Translations under genes and position numbers: made by a program | In this document: one piece after another, positions 21,063-33,304 of the stretch | Layout of the letters: each line of letters begins with the position of its first letter | How positions within the stretch are numbered: position 1 is the first letter of the stretch | Assembly (NCBI GenBank): GCA_029255685.2 | Contig: CM055318.2 | Coordinates: 11,475,001-11,539,000, forward strand | Length of the DNA: 64,000 bases | Source: Silene conica | Lineage: Eukaryota > Streptophyta > Magnoliopsida > Caryophyllales > Caryophyllaceae | Direction of reading: 5' to 3' | The notes under the pieces: generated by a model | What the model saw: only the letters and a program-made list of their open reading frames with translations | What the model was told of the DNA's origin: nothing | Databases searched by the model: none

Positions 21063-23498
21063 TGATGATGTTGAAAATTAAACTACAATAAAATGAAGGA
21101 AATAAAACAATATCATTTTAAAATTCATAATTTAAACTAAAAACTTTAAACAAGTTAATTAGTTATTTACTTAATGATCTCTTACCCAATTGAGTAAACA
21201 ATCCCGAGACCCAAACCCATACTAATCCGGGCACGGTGTAGCCAATTCAACCCGTATCGGTATAATTTGGTGGATTAACCCTTTAATCGGTTCTACCTTA
21301 GAACTCTCGGTCGACAATTTTCAAAAAATCGTCTTTAGCCCGAACTTATTGCAACTACGGTTACGAATACTTTCGTTGAGATCAACCAAATTTCAAGGTG
21401 TAATCTTATTACCCCACTTACCCAACGTGACAATTTTAGTACCCCGGTGTAGCCGAGCCTACGTTCTTGTGAAGAAGGGATTCATGGGTCCGTACTTTTT
21501 GGTAAGGCTAAGTCTCAATTTTTATATGTAAGAGATCTAGTCAAATTATTATCTATCTCCGTTTAAGTGAACTAAGTCGGTGAATTATCGATAAATAAAA
21601 GACTAGGTCGACTAAATCGAAAAATGCATGAGACGATATATGACGATTTGGCTATGCATGCAAACATATAAAAAGCAAAATAAAAGCATAAAATAAACCC
21701 TAGTATGGCCTTTCCTAGAAAAGAAATAATAAAAGTACAAATTCGGAAACCAACTCCTTTGGTCCCTTGAACTTCACGAGGCACGCACTTCGAGGTAAAC
21801 ACCGTCTTGTCGGAACTCCTTTCCGAATGGCACCATCTTCAAGGATCTCCGGAATTTACAAATATTACAACTTTTCTAGTCTACTTTATACATTATAAAA
21901 TAGAAATAAATTACAATTGGGTGATGCGAGATCACAAAATTACAACCGAATCGATAACCCCTTACATTACGGGAAATACCGATTTAAAACTAAGGCCATA
22001 CTAAGTAAATTACATAATTCCCAAAATTACGTAAATAAATCATGACATTCATAATAAAATATGCAATGCTTATGAATATATGAAATATCATGCAAATCCT
22101 AAGCCAAATCGTCCTATTTAAATATCAATAATATAAATAGTTATCGTATACCTCGGTTTATGGAATCGCGTGTTTTAACGTTTAACAACACTATGCATTA
22201 AATGAATCGGTATTCATCCTTAAGTTAATCATCCTAACTCATATAGGTTTTAAAATTTAGTCTTACTCAAACTTTGAACATGACTTAACTTACCATATTT
22301 TAATATTGTTCGGTATTACTCGGTTTTACGGGAAAAAATAATATAAAATCCAAAAGAGTCATAAAAATTTCGAAAAATTCAAAATTCAAAATTTGAAAAT
22401 TCCAGAATATCCTTAAAATTTCAGAACCTTAAAATAAATATTAGTATTTATACGGTTTTAACATTATTTCGAAAATAACACGTAAAACGAGCATTTTAAG
22501 TCGGAAAAATCAATAATTAACTCCATAAATGCAAATAAAATACTAATAAAATTTTTACACTTCCAAAATACTTTAAGAACATAAAATGGACAGAAAATTA
22601 AATGGCACATTGCCCTATAGCCGAAATTGTTTAATACATGACTCTAAATATTCAATTTTAAATGTAACTTTTAACAAATTAAAATTAAATCAAATCTGAA
22701 ACTTTTGGCTCCCAAGAATATTTTCATGATGAACATATCATATATGACTATTATGGGTTAAATTTTTCGGCCATTTTAACAACTATTGCAAATTTTAACG
22801 ATTTTCGTCATATATCGTACGATTTTAACCTTTAAAATTATTTCTCAAGCATAAAATAAGATAAAAATCTCGAAATTTTTATACATGCTGGAAATAATAT
22901 ATATGACATCGTGTTAAATTTTTATGGCCAAATTCCAACTTAAACTATTAAAGTCGAAATTATGTCACTAATTACCCGATTTTTACATTAAAAATCTATA
23001 ATATTGCAATATTTGAGATAAATTTCCTGAAAATTCAACATATATTTTAAATATTGCATGTGACATACTCATAAATTTTTATAGTCAAATTCATAATATA
23101 ACTATTTTAACCCATTTTTATTCATCTTATTGCATTTTAACCCTTAAAATTCATATCACACGTTTTATAAGTCCATAATTTACGAAAATTCATATTCATA
23201 ACATAGGATATACATGTGATAACATACTGAAAAATCTCGGCCAGAAGCTTATCTTAACTATTTTTCCCAAAAATAAACATTTTTAACCATTAAAATCAAT
23301 AAAACCGAAATTAAAAAATACCAAAGAACAATATACATGAAAAATATATTCCAAATATTCTAAAAACATTTTAGAAATAGTAGGTATTCATGCTTAAATA
23401 TTTCGTGCATATCTTATATTAAACGAAAAACCAAATTTTATTTTGTTATCACTATAACTCCGTAAAAACGTAAACGGAAAGCATGCAAACAACCTATT
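21063..23498 (-). other. Leader of element B, homologous to leader A
   Basis: 2.4 kb between the primer site and gag, with no credible gene. From about 21180 to 22010 it follows the leader of element A block by block, for example CAATCCCGAGACCC against CGATCCCAAGACTC, CTTACCCAACGT in both, GAAGAAGGGATTCAT in both, and TAGTATGGCC against TAGTGTGGCC. The remaining upstream part is AT-rich without features I can name. Confidence 0.65.
21701..22003 (-). promoter_or_regulatory. Covarying leader stem of element B
   Basis: TAGTATGGCCT (21701-21711) pairs with AGGCCATACTA (21993-22003). The counterpart in element A (1069-1079 with 1130-1140) has G-C where this has A-T, a compensatory change. The loop is about 280 nt here but 50 nt in A. 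Confidence 0.5.
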
Positions 23499-23510
23499 GC
23501 TCTGATACCA
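23499..23510 (-). other. Primer binding site of element B
   Basis: Minus-strand TGGTATCAGAGC, tRNA-iMet type, 2 bp from the LTR. Confidence 0.88.
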
Positions 23511-23512
23511 AT

Positions 23513-24756
23513 TGTTAGGTTTTAGTTACTCATAAACTAAATATGTAGTCATACTAATATTAAATACTTTAATTAACATTTTAATTAACTTATTTATGTG
23601 ATCTTATGCATGCTAAAGTAAGCGGAAATAAGGAGATTTCGACCCTTACATTCGGTCCAAAACAATTGCTAGGATGATCTTCCAAAATGCTCAACAAGAA
23701 CACCTCCTCTAAGATGCACCAAGACAATCCCTTAATGAACCGAAATCTTGTAGTTGCTAGACTAGAAATCAGTTTCTCCTTAAATAATTCTACTCTCTCT
23801 AATTAGAATATCAATACTAATATTATATCATATTATTATTAGTAAATTTATTATTATCTCACAATAATAATATTTGAGGTTTTTATGTTTTTCTTACCTT
23901 AGAAAAATTATGCAAGCATGAGGATTAGTTTGAATTATGAGCTACTTACATACTTATGTAAGTGGTGCTTAGGGTTAATGGGGGCCGGGTATGGGGAAGA
24001 ACAAGAGGGAACCAATTCCCTTTCCCATGTAATTAGGGTGGCTTGTAGGTGTTGGTCTCAAAAAACACTTTAATGATTGTGTTTTATTAGTTAATAAAAC
24101 ACCCCTAATCACCTTCATTTAGCCGCCCAAAACCGGCACAAGAGCATTCAAAATGGACTTAATTTTACCATTTTATCAACTTCACAATTGTATGTAATAT
24201 AACATGTAACATGTCACAATATTGTAAAATAACAATTGTTTTAATTTAATCATACATATTTAGCAAGTAAATATTATTCATAAATTAATAAATCATATTT
24301 ATAAAGTTGACTAGTAATTTGAAATTACTATAAAATGGTCATTCATCGTCAAGACGACTTACAACTTTTGTATTAATTATAACCCAATTCATTCTAATCA
24401 CGATATTATAAAATATCGTTTATTGTTTAACAATTGACACGTTTCAATTTTAAACATAAATCTTACAATAAGATTTAACCTCTGATTTCCTGATATACGG
24501 GTTTAAGGAATATGATCAAATCGTATCAATATACATTTGATCACTTTATCAATTAAGGGAATTGTCCTAAAGGTGTGACCTAAAGGGATCAACTTACCAC
24601 CACCGTCATACGACAGTAATGTCAAACTCTAGCTAGCCAATCATTACCGATTAATATTGGTCAGTTGACTAATATAAATCGTATCATCCCTTGCGCATTC
24701 TCGTCATGAGATTTAATTACGTGATCGCACTATTGTTGATGACACATTTCCCAACA
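23513..24756 (-). repeat. Right (5') LTR of element B
   Basis: 1,244 bp from TGTTAGGTTTTAG to TTCCCAACA, uninterrupted, followed by the target duplication CTTAC. Confidence 0.92.
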
Positions 24757-24761
24757 CTTAC

Positions 24762-27700
24762 TCCCACTCGACTTGATATATAAGCATGGTTCTCCGACTG
24801 ATCGAATAAAACCATTCCTTTTTATCACTTGGTCGAAACGATGATTCCAACTCCTAGATGCTTGCTTAAGTCCATAAATGGAACGCTTAAGCTTGCACAC
24901 TTTCTTAGGATTTTTAGGATCTGTGAAACCTTCGGGTTGTACCATGTACAAGTCCTCCTCCAAATAACCGTTTAAGAAGGCGGTTTTCACATCCATTTGC
25001 CATATTTCGTAGTCATGAAATGCAGCAATCGCTAAGATAATCTGAATGGAACGCAGCATGACTACGGGTGCAAAAATCTCATCATAGTGCAACCCTTGCA
25101 CTTGAGTGAAACCTTTTGCCACTAGTCGTGTCTTATAGGTGTCTGGTTGTCCCTCGATGGAACGCTTCATCTTATAAAGCCATTTGCACTGAAGACGTCG
25201 TACCTTATCAGACAAATCAACCAACTCTCATACGTCATTCTCACACATGGAGTCCATTTTGGATTGCATGGCATTAAGCCATAGCTTTGAGTCGGAACAT
25301 GTCATGGCACCTTTATAGGTCACGGGTTCGTTACTCTCTAAGAGAAAAACGTCAACTCCGTCAAGTTCCTCGATCATACCGATGTATCTATATGGAGGAA
25401 TGAAGTGTCTACCCGACCTTCTGGGTTCCTCAGGAATACTGACCGCAACAGAAGATGAAGGAACGGTTTCCTCCATTGGTTGCTCAGTAGTTGTTTCTTG
25501 AATCTCCGACAGATCGAAGGTTCTATTACTTGTCTTATTCTCTTGAAATTCTTTCTCTAAGAACTTCGCACTAGCCGCAACAAAAACGCGGTGTTCGGTA
25601 GGCGAATAGAAGTAATAATGACCAAACATTCCTTTTGGATAACCAATAAAGTATGTCTTGACCGATCACGGGCCGAGCTTATCCTCGTGTCTCCACTTGA
25701 CATAAGCCTCGCAACCCCAAACCCGAATAAAGGACAAGTTAGGGACGGTTCCCTTCCATATCTCATATGGAGTCTTGTCAACAACTTTAGATGGACTTCG
25801 GTTAAGTATAAGAGCAGCTGATAATAGAGCAAAGCCCCATAATGAATCTGGCACAACTGTTTGACTCATCATGGATCGAACCATATCTAATAGTGTTCGA
25901 TTTCTCCGTTCGGACACACCATTTAATTGTGGTGTTCCAGGTGGAGTTAACTGTAGTACTATACCACAGTCTTTAAGGTGTTGATCAAACTCATGCGAAA
26001 GATATTCACCACCACGATCTGATCGTAGTGCTTTAATCTTTCTATCCACTTGGTGTTCAACCTTCGCCTGGAATTCCTTGAACTTTTCAAAGGATTCACT
26101 TTTATGCTTCATTAAGTAGACATATCCGTATCTACTTAAATCGTCCGTGAAAGTGATGAAATATCTATAGCCGTCTCGTGCGGTGATTGACATAGGTCCA
26201 CATACATCTGTATGTACGAGGCCTAATAGGTCAGCAGCGCGCATTCCAATACCTTTGAAGGAAATACGAGTCATTTTGCCTATGAGACATGATTCACATG
26301 TGCCAAATGATTCATAATCAAATGGAGATATAGCGCCATTCTGTATTAGCTGCTTTACACGTTTCTCATTTATGTGTCCCATACGACAGTGCCATAGATA
26401 TGTTTGATCTTTATCACCAACCTTTAGTTTCTTATTATTCATGTGTAATATTTCAGTCGATTGATCTAAGACATATATACCATTGATGGAAACCGCTTTA
26501 CCATAAAACATTCCATTTAAAGAGAAAATACAGCTATTATCCTTTATTAAGAATGAAAATCCGTCTTTATCGAGTACGGAAACTGAAATAATGTTGTTAG
26601 ATAAACTGGGTACATAATAACCGTTATACAGATATAACTCGAATCCACTCGGTAGCTGGATCACATATGTTCCCAAGGAAGCAGCAGCAACTTTTGCTCC
26701 ATTCCCGACTCGCAGGTCCACATCACCCTTTGCGAGAGGTGTGATGTTTTTTAGGCCCTGCAAATGATTAAACAGATGAGAACCACAACCGGTATCAAGT
26801 ACCCAAGTTCTGAAACTTGCATGGTTAATCTCAATCATATGAATATAAGATGACATACCAACATGAGTGACGCGGCCTGCTTTTATGTCCTCACGGTACA
26901 CTGGACAGTTCCGCCTCCAATGTCCAGTCTTGTGGCAATGGTGGCACTCAATGTTACCGTCTTTGCTCTTTGTCTTGCCTTGTGAGCTACTTGTCTCACC
27001 AGACCCACTCTTAAATATGGCCCTTTTGAATTTAGGAGGCTTAGCTACTGTTAGCTCTGTTTGAGCTTTTCCCTTACCCTTTCCCTTATTTGCAATCATG
27101 AGAACGTCTTGCTTCATGCTCCCACTCAAATTAAGATCCTTCTCGGTCTGTACGAGAAGGGAGTGTAGCTCATGAGGACTTTTCTTCATGTCATTCATGT
27201 AATAGTTTGTCCTGAATAAGGAAAAACCATCATGAAGTGAATGAAGCATTCGATCAATGATTACGTTCTCACTGATCTTGCAGTTCAGGGACTCCAATTT
27301 CTCGACATTCTCAATCATATTGAGAATGTGTGGGCTAACCGGTTGGCCCTTTTGGAGTTTCGCATCGAAGAAGCGACAGGTGTGCTCATATGAAACGATT
27401 CTCGGTGCTTTTGAGAATTCGTTTGTGAGCGTGGTGAAAATCTTATTTGCACCATGGGAAATGAAGCGTCTTTGCAAATTGGGTTCCATTGCATGCAAAA
27501 ATGAGTACGTTCTTTATCGCACCCGCTTCCATAACGAAATCACTATAAGCTTGTGATACGTTAGCTCTAGCAGTGGGGCCTGGGTTAGGTGGTAAAGGCT
27601 CAGTTAAATACTTGAGCTTACCATCATCTACAGCTGCATTCTGTAATGCAGCCTCCCAGTCCGCAAAGTTGGACCCATCATTTTTCAGTCGCGTGGACTG

Positions 27701-27784
27701 ATTCATGTGGTCCATGAAAGCCTTAAGCCAGGATTCTTTTCTTAGTGTGGCACTAGGCATAGGGGCATCATTATGACCAGCCAT
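24762..27784 (-). pseudogene. Copia gag-pol of element A (copy 2), disrupted
   Basis: Order on the minus strand: gag from the ATG at 27784; CCHC knuckle CHHCHKTGHWRRNC; protease motif LDTGCGSH; integrase zinc finger and core (GTPQLNGVSERRNRT); then the reverse transcriptase N-terminal half ([21 protein letters not shown]), which continues at 6010-5781. Breaks: a 4-bp TGCA insertion near 27492-27496 shifts gag between 27443 and 27498; an in-frame TGA near 25663 (arginine in relatives); a TGA near 25225 (tryptophan expected); insertion of B at 24761; loss of the 3' half at the duplication junction. It is non-functional. I do not assign a Copia lineage. Confidence 0.9.
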
Positions 27785-28270
27785 AGTATTTGCAGTATTA
27801 TTGTTTTGTTTAGGTGAATTCTACACTGTAAAGAAGAAATTAAAACATAATAAGCATACCATCGTTTTGTAAATAATCTAGCAAAAACAGTTTAATGCGA
27901 GAACTTTAGCATTTATATAATTGATCTTCCTCAAGAACTATATAAACGATCCCAAGACTCAATTTCAGTAAATTGATAAGCCAACCTTTTGGCTAATTCT
28001 ACATTTAGAATTCTTGGTCGACAAATTTCTGTAAATTCTATCTTTAGTCCACCATAACCACAGGATCGTACGAGGGTCATGGTGTTGAGGTAAATAAGTC
28101 AACAACTACTACTTACCCAACGTAGAAGGGTCATATGGAGAGTAAGGTCCTATATGCCTGGCGACGAAGAAGGGATTCATAGTAATTTGACTTATAAAAG
28201 ACTAATCTCAATTTTAGGTTATAGAGGAAGATCCCATCATCTTTAATTTTAATTCATTTAAGTGAACAAA
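27785..28270 (-). other. Leader of element A, copy 2, first part
   Basis: Corresponds to copy-1 positions 387-870. It ends at the CACTA element's target duplication AAA (28268-28270) and resumes at 47489. Confidence 0.8.
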
Positions 28271-28680
28271 CACTACAAAAAAATACTGCATTTGCGACGG
28301 ATAGAAAATCCGTCGCAAAAATGTATTTGTGACGGATTTTGCGACGGAATATTTGTTTGCGACGGATTTTGCGACGGACCTAAATTTCCCAGACCCGCGA
28401 AGTGAAAGTCAAATGGCGGGAAAGTTTGCGACGGATTATCCGTCGCAAATGTTGACTTTTGCGACGGATTTTCCGTCGCAAACGGATTGACCGGACTTGA
28501 CCAAAATCTGGTCCAGGTCAAACGTTGACCAGATTTGCGACGGAAAGTCCGTCGCAAATCTGGTCAACTTTTGACCTGGACCAGACTTGCGACGGAAAGT
28601 CCGTCGCAAATCTGGTCAACGTTTGACCTGGACCAGACTTGCGACGGAAATTCCGTCGCAAATTTCCGTCGCAAAGTCTA
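28271..28680. repeat. Left terminal and subterminal repeats of CACTA element
   Basis: After the terminal CACTA, the motif TTTGCGACGGA and its reverse complement occur about ten times, often as head-to-head pairs separated by a few bases. Between them are longer repeats built on TGGTCAA and GACCTGGACCAG. In En/Spm such subterminal motifs are bound by the TNPA protein. Confidence 0.85.
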
Positions 28681-28688
28681 TTTATATA
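28681..28688 (+). promoter_or_regulatory. TATA-like box of the CACTA transposon
   Basis: TTTATATA lies directly after the last subterminal repeat and upstream of both transposase genes, the usual En/Spm promoter position. A CT-rich, proline-coding-looking stretch (28740-28990) follows; I treat it as leader. Confidence 0.45.
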
Positions 28689-29359
28689 GACCCCGCGGGT
28701 CTTCTTTTTTCCCCCAAATCGATTTCAATTACTCCTAAAACCTAAGTGGCGATTTTCCGACGAATAGGTACAACCCACCACCCCCGACGCCACCACCCCC
28801 CCACCCCACCCCGTGACACCGCCGGCCCACCCGCCGGCCACCTCACCGGAGTATCCTCCTTCTCCTTCCTTCCTTCCTCCTCCTTCCTCTCCTTCTCCTT
28901 TCTTCTCCTTGCCACCTCACCGCCGCCGCCACCATACCGCTGCCACCTTGCCGCTGCCACTTACTTCTTCATTCTCCATTTCTCTTAATGTATGTATACT
29001 AACTTTCGTTATTTATGTACCGTCTTAATTAGTTATTTTTAGTCCGTCGCAAAATTTCGTCGCAAATTCCGTATTATTGTTTTTTATTGTTATAAAGAAT
29101 AGTTAGTTTAGTTTAATTGTTATTTGATTAGCTTAGTTAGTATTGTTAGGTGGTTAGTGATATTAGGTTAGTAGCTAATTTCGTCCCAAATCCGTCGCAT
29201 ATTGTTGTTAAGATGTTTAGGACGATTGATTTTTGATATAAAATTTGCATTGTTGTTGATTGTTAGAGTTGTTGATTTGTTTAGAATATTCTTGAATAGT
29301 ATCCGTTCAATAATTACACATTAGGTGTAATTGTTGAATAGTCCCCGTTTTGGGACTGT

Positions 29360-29568
29360 CTTTGAATCTTTCATGCCATTTAGGTAGTAAACACTCTTAT
29401 ATTTTCTTGATTGTAATGAAACAAAAATTGGGCAACACTTCCTTATTGTTCTGCAAATACATTCTATATAATGTATTTGGAGAACAATAGGGAAGTGCTG
29501 CCCAATTTTTGTCTCATTACAATCAAGAAAATATAAGAGTGTTTACTAATGGTATGAAAGATTCAAAG
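29360..29568. repeat. Long near-perfect hairpin inside the CACTA element
   Basis: Left arm 29360-29464 and right arm 29468-29568 are complementary over about 100 bp, with a handful of mismatches and one bulge of about 5 nt (TTAGGTAG versus TTAG). The loop is only a few bases. It lies between the promoter and the TNPD-like gene and codes for nothing. It could be a foldback insertion or a small-RNA precursor. Confidence 0.8.
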
Positions 29569-29635
29569 ATGGGTTTAGACTGGAGAGATAAGGACCCCAG
29601 ACCAATATATGTATATTGTTTTTTTTGCAGGTTGG

Positions 29636-29882
29636 TGTTGGTGTTGGTGGTGGTGTACATGTTGGTGTTGGTAGTTGTTGTTGTTGTTGTTGTTGTTGTT
29701 GTCGTTGTTAATTTATTGTTTACTAGTTGTTGTTATATATATGTAGTTGTTGTTATTTAATTGTTGTTGTTAAGTAGTTGTTGTTGTTGTCGTTGTTAAT
29801 TTGTTGTTAACTAGTTTTTGTTGTTAGTTGTTGTTATATATGTAGTTGTTGTTATGTAGTTGTTGTTGTTAATTAGTTGTTG
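29636..29882 (+). repeat. GTT-rich microsatellite
   Basis: Imperfect GTT/GTTG repeats just upstream of the TNPD-like gene, ending near a possible acceptor (TATGTAG at 29902). Confidence 0.7.
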
Positions 29883-32800
29883 TTGTTTGTTAAAATATGT
29901 AGATTTACTATAAAGAGATTAGAAAGAAAATGGATGTATGAAAGGTTGGATTCTAGGAAAAAAATAAGGCACGATTTCGTAATTGGTGTTAATGAATTCA
30001 TTAACTATGTTAAGCAACAAGACGAATTCGTTAGAAATAGAGAAATTAGGTGTCCATGTTCTAAGTGCAAGAATACAAAGTATTTAGTTGAACATGAAGT
30101 ACAGAAACACCTTGGTTTGAGAGGGTGTTGTGATAACTATTACGATTGGGTGTGTCACGGAGAGAAATTCTCCGTTGAGGAAGAGGGAAGCTCATCAATG
30201 CACTCCGACAATCCTTATAGGGATATGGTAGAAGATGCGTTACGCGATAACATTGATCAAATTAGGGAAGATGCTCTTAACGCCGAGGTGGTCGGTGAAT
30301 CTCCAAATCCTAATGTATTAGCTTTTTTCCAAATGCTAAAACATGCCGAACAACCTCTTTATGTAGGAAGTCGTATGACATTGCTACAGTCGGCTTCAAG
30401 GTTGATCACTTTAAAATGTGAATACAACTTGGCTGAAAAATGTGTAGATGGTTTTGCGTCATATATCGGACATATGATTCCTGAAAATAATCTTATGACG
30501 CGTAACTACTACGAAACCAAAAAAGTTCTTAAAGCTCTTCAACTTCCCCATGAGAAGATAGATGCCTACTCGGGAGGATATATGATTTTATGGATGGACG
30601 ACGCTCACCTTGATAAGTGCAGAAAATGTGGTACGAATAGGTACAAATTAGAGAAAAATGCAAATGGCAAAAGAGTTCCCGAAAAGTTCTTAACTAATTT
30701 TCCATTAGGACCACGGTTGCAACGCTTTTATGCCACAAAGCACATCGCGGGCGAAATGCGTTGGCATTATGAAAACCCTCGTGTTAGTGGAACAATGTCT
30801 CATCCAAGTGACGGGGAGGCTTGGAAACAGTTTGACCGGCTACATCCTGATTTTGCATCTGAGCCTAGGAATGTCCGTCTTGGACTTTGCACTGATGGTT
30901 TCGCACCGTTTAGTCAATTCGGGAAGCAATATTCATGTTGGCCGGTGATACTTACTCCATACAATTTACCATCCTGGCTCTGTATGAAAAGACAGTTTAT
31001 GCTCTTAACATTACTTATTCCCGGTCCCCACAATCCAAAGAAAAACCTTGACGTCTATTTGCAGCCTCTTATTCACGAGTTGAAGCAATTATGGGAGACG
31101 GGGATCTTAACCTATGACGTCTCCTTGAAGCAAAACTTTGATCTTAGAGCCGCACTCCTATGGACGATCAACGACTTTCCTGCATATGGCATGTTATCTG
31201 GTTGGACAACTCAAGGTGAGCATGCATGTCCATATTGTATGAAAAATGAGACTAAGTCAGTTTGGCTACAACATGGCAAAAAATGGAGTTGGTTTGATTG
31301 TCATCGACAGTTTTTAGACAGTAATCATGTTTTTCGTAAGGATAAGGTGCATTTTAGAAAAGGGAAAGTTGAGCAAGATGTTGTTGCGAAGAGGTTAACA
31401 GGCAATGAAGTCTTGGATTGTGTCAAACATCTACCGAAAATTGTATGGATCTGAACGTGAACTGAATTTGCTTAAAGGGAAACGGATTGGGTGGTGGAAA
31501 CAAAGCATCTTTTGGGAGCTTCCCTATTGGAGCACGCTACTAATTCGACATAACCTTGATGTCATGCATATTGAGAAAAAAAATTTCGAGCAAATAATTC
31601 ACACTGTCATGGACGTGAAAGGAAAAACAAAATTAAACTCAAATGCAGAGAAAGACATGTTACTTCTTTGTTCAAGTAGAAGAAAAGGGGATTCGGTCGT
31701 TTTGAAAAAGGAACAAAAGAAGGTCCTATGTGAATGGGTATACAAACTGAAGTTTCCCGACGGTTATGCTTCAGATTTGAGAAGGTGTGTCGATATGAAT
31801 GAATTGAAGATACACGGTTTGAAAAGTCATGATTGTCACGTCTTCATGGAGCGATTACTCCCAGTTGCTTTGAGACATCTTCTCCCAAAAAATGAGTGGA
31901 ATGCCATAACTGAAATTAGTCAGTTTTTCAGAGATTTGTGTACTTCATGAGTACAAATTGAAAAAATTACAAGTCTCGAAAATAACATTGCGGAGATTAT
32001 CTGCAAATTAGAGAAAATCCTTCCACCTTCTTTTTTCAACTCAATGGAACACATACCTATTCATTTGCCATATGAAGTAAAAGTGGGTGGTCATGTGCAA
32101 TATAGGTGGATGTATCCTTTCGAGAGGTAATGTCATCATCCTTATTCAATACTTTATATTACATAATACATATATATCATCATATTTTTCATTCTAAATT
32201 AATTTGTTTGTAGGTTTTTGAATCATTTGAAAAAGAAAATCAAAAATAAAGCTCATGTTGAAGGGTCTATATGTAATGCATATTTAATTGAGGAAATAGC
32301 AAATTTCTGTTCCCTATACTTTGAAGATCACATAGACACCAAGGCAAAGGACCTTGACGTTGGTTCAAAAAAGCCGACACAATCTAACTTGCCTGAGATA
32401 TTTCAAGATCATGATGGCACTACTTCTGGAAAGTGTCGTGAAAGGTTTTTGGAGGATAACGAATATGAGCGTGCACACCACTACGTTTTATCTAACTGCG
32501 ATTCTGATGAATTGAAACGAAACGAAGTGTAAGTGGTGAATCTAAATTCTTATATTTGAAACGTACTTTATTAGTTGTTCAAAAATTAATAATTCCCCTA
32601 ATTTGAATATAGGTTGTTTGAAAATTTTATCATGAGAGAACATCCTGAATGTGTCGTAGGCAATGATGTTTGGGAAAAATATGAAACAAGATTTCCCAGA
32701 TGGTTTAGATCTCAGGTTAAAAATATAGAAGATCCAGTTCTAATTGCCTTAGCAAATGGTCCCTCAAGAAGAGTCAGAACATGGAAACGCTATTCCATCA

Positions 32801-33304
32801 ATGGCTACAAATTTCGAGCTTTCATTCAAGGAAAAGATTTGGAAAAGTGCACAATTAACAATGGAGTTTGTGTGAGTTCCACTGAAGGAGCTGACTACTA
32901 TGGGACCCTTGACGAAATTGTTGAAATGACTTATACATGCCCACAAAGCACTTACAAAGTCATTTTGTTCAAATGTAGTTGGCTAGATAACTCCGAAAGA
33001 GGCATGCAAGTGCATAAGGAATATAAGCTTGTGGATGTTAACCGGAGTAGAAAATTTGCAAAGTACGACCCATTTGTGTTGGCATATCAAGTGGAACAAG
33101 TTTACTATAGTCCTTATCCAGGTATAAAAAAGGATCAAAGTCAATGGTCAGCGGTATTCAAAACCAAGGCTAGATCACATGTCGATGCCCCCGTTGATGA
33201 ATCTTTCTTTCAAGAAAATGTTGTTAATGGTGAAACAATACTGTCACCAATTGAAGTAGAAGAAGAAGATGAAGATGAAATTGTGGAGGAACCAGAATAC
33301 ATAC

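Larger units (their letters stand above)
6016..24756 (-). mobile_element. Non-autonomous gag-only LTR retrotransposon B (with element C nested in its left LTR)
   Basis: The ends TGTTAGGTTTTAG and TTCCCAACA are flanked by CTTAC on both sides (6011-6015 and 24757-24761). The two LTRs are 1,244 bp each once C is excluded. Orientation is minus: the iMet primer site is at 23499-23510, gag at 20154-21062, and the polypurine tract at 17671. There is no protease, integrase or reverse transcriptase. This architecture matches the class described as TR-GAG elements. It must use pol from a helper; the homology of its leader and gag to element A suggests a relative of A. Confidence 0.85.

Noticed and set aside
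28746..29028. Proline/serine-rich frames near the CACTA promoter
   Set aside because: Low-complexity CCACC/CTTCC sequence is open in several frames at once. It is better seen as leader sequence, although capture from a host gene cannot be excluded.
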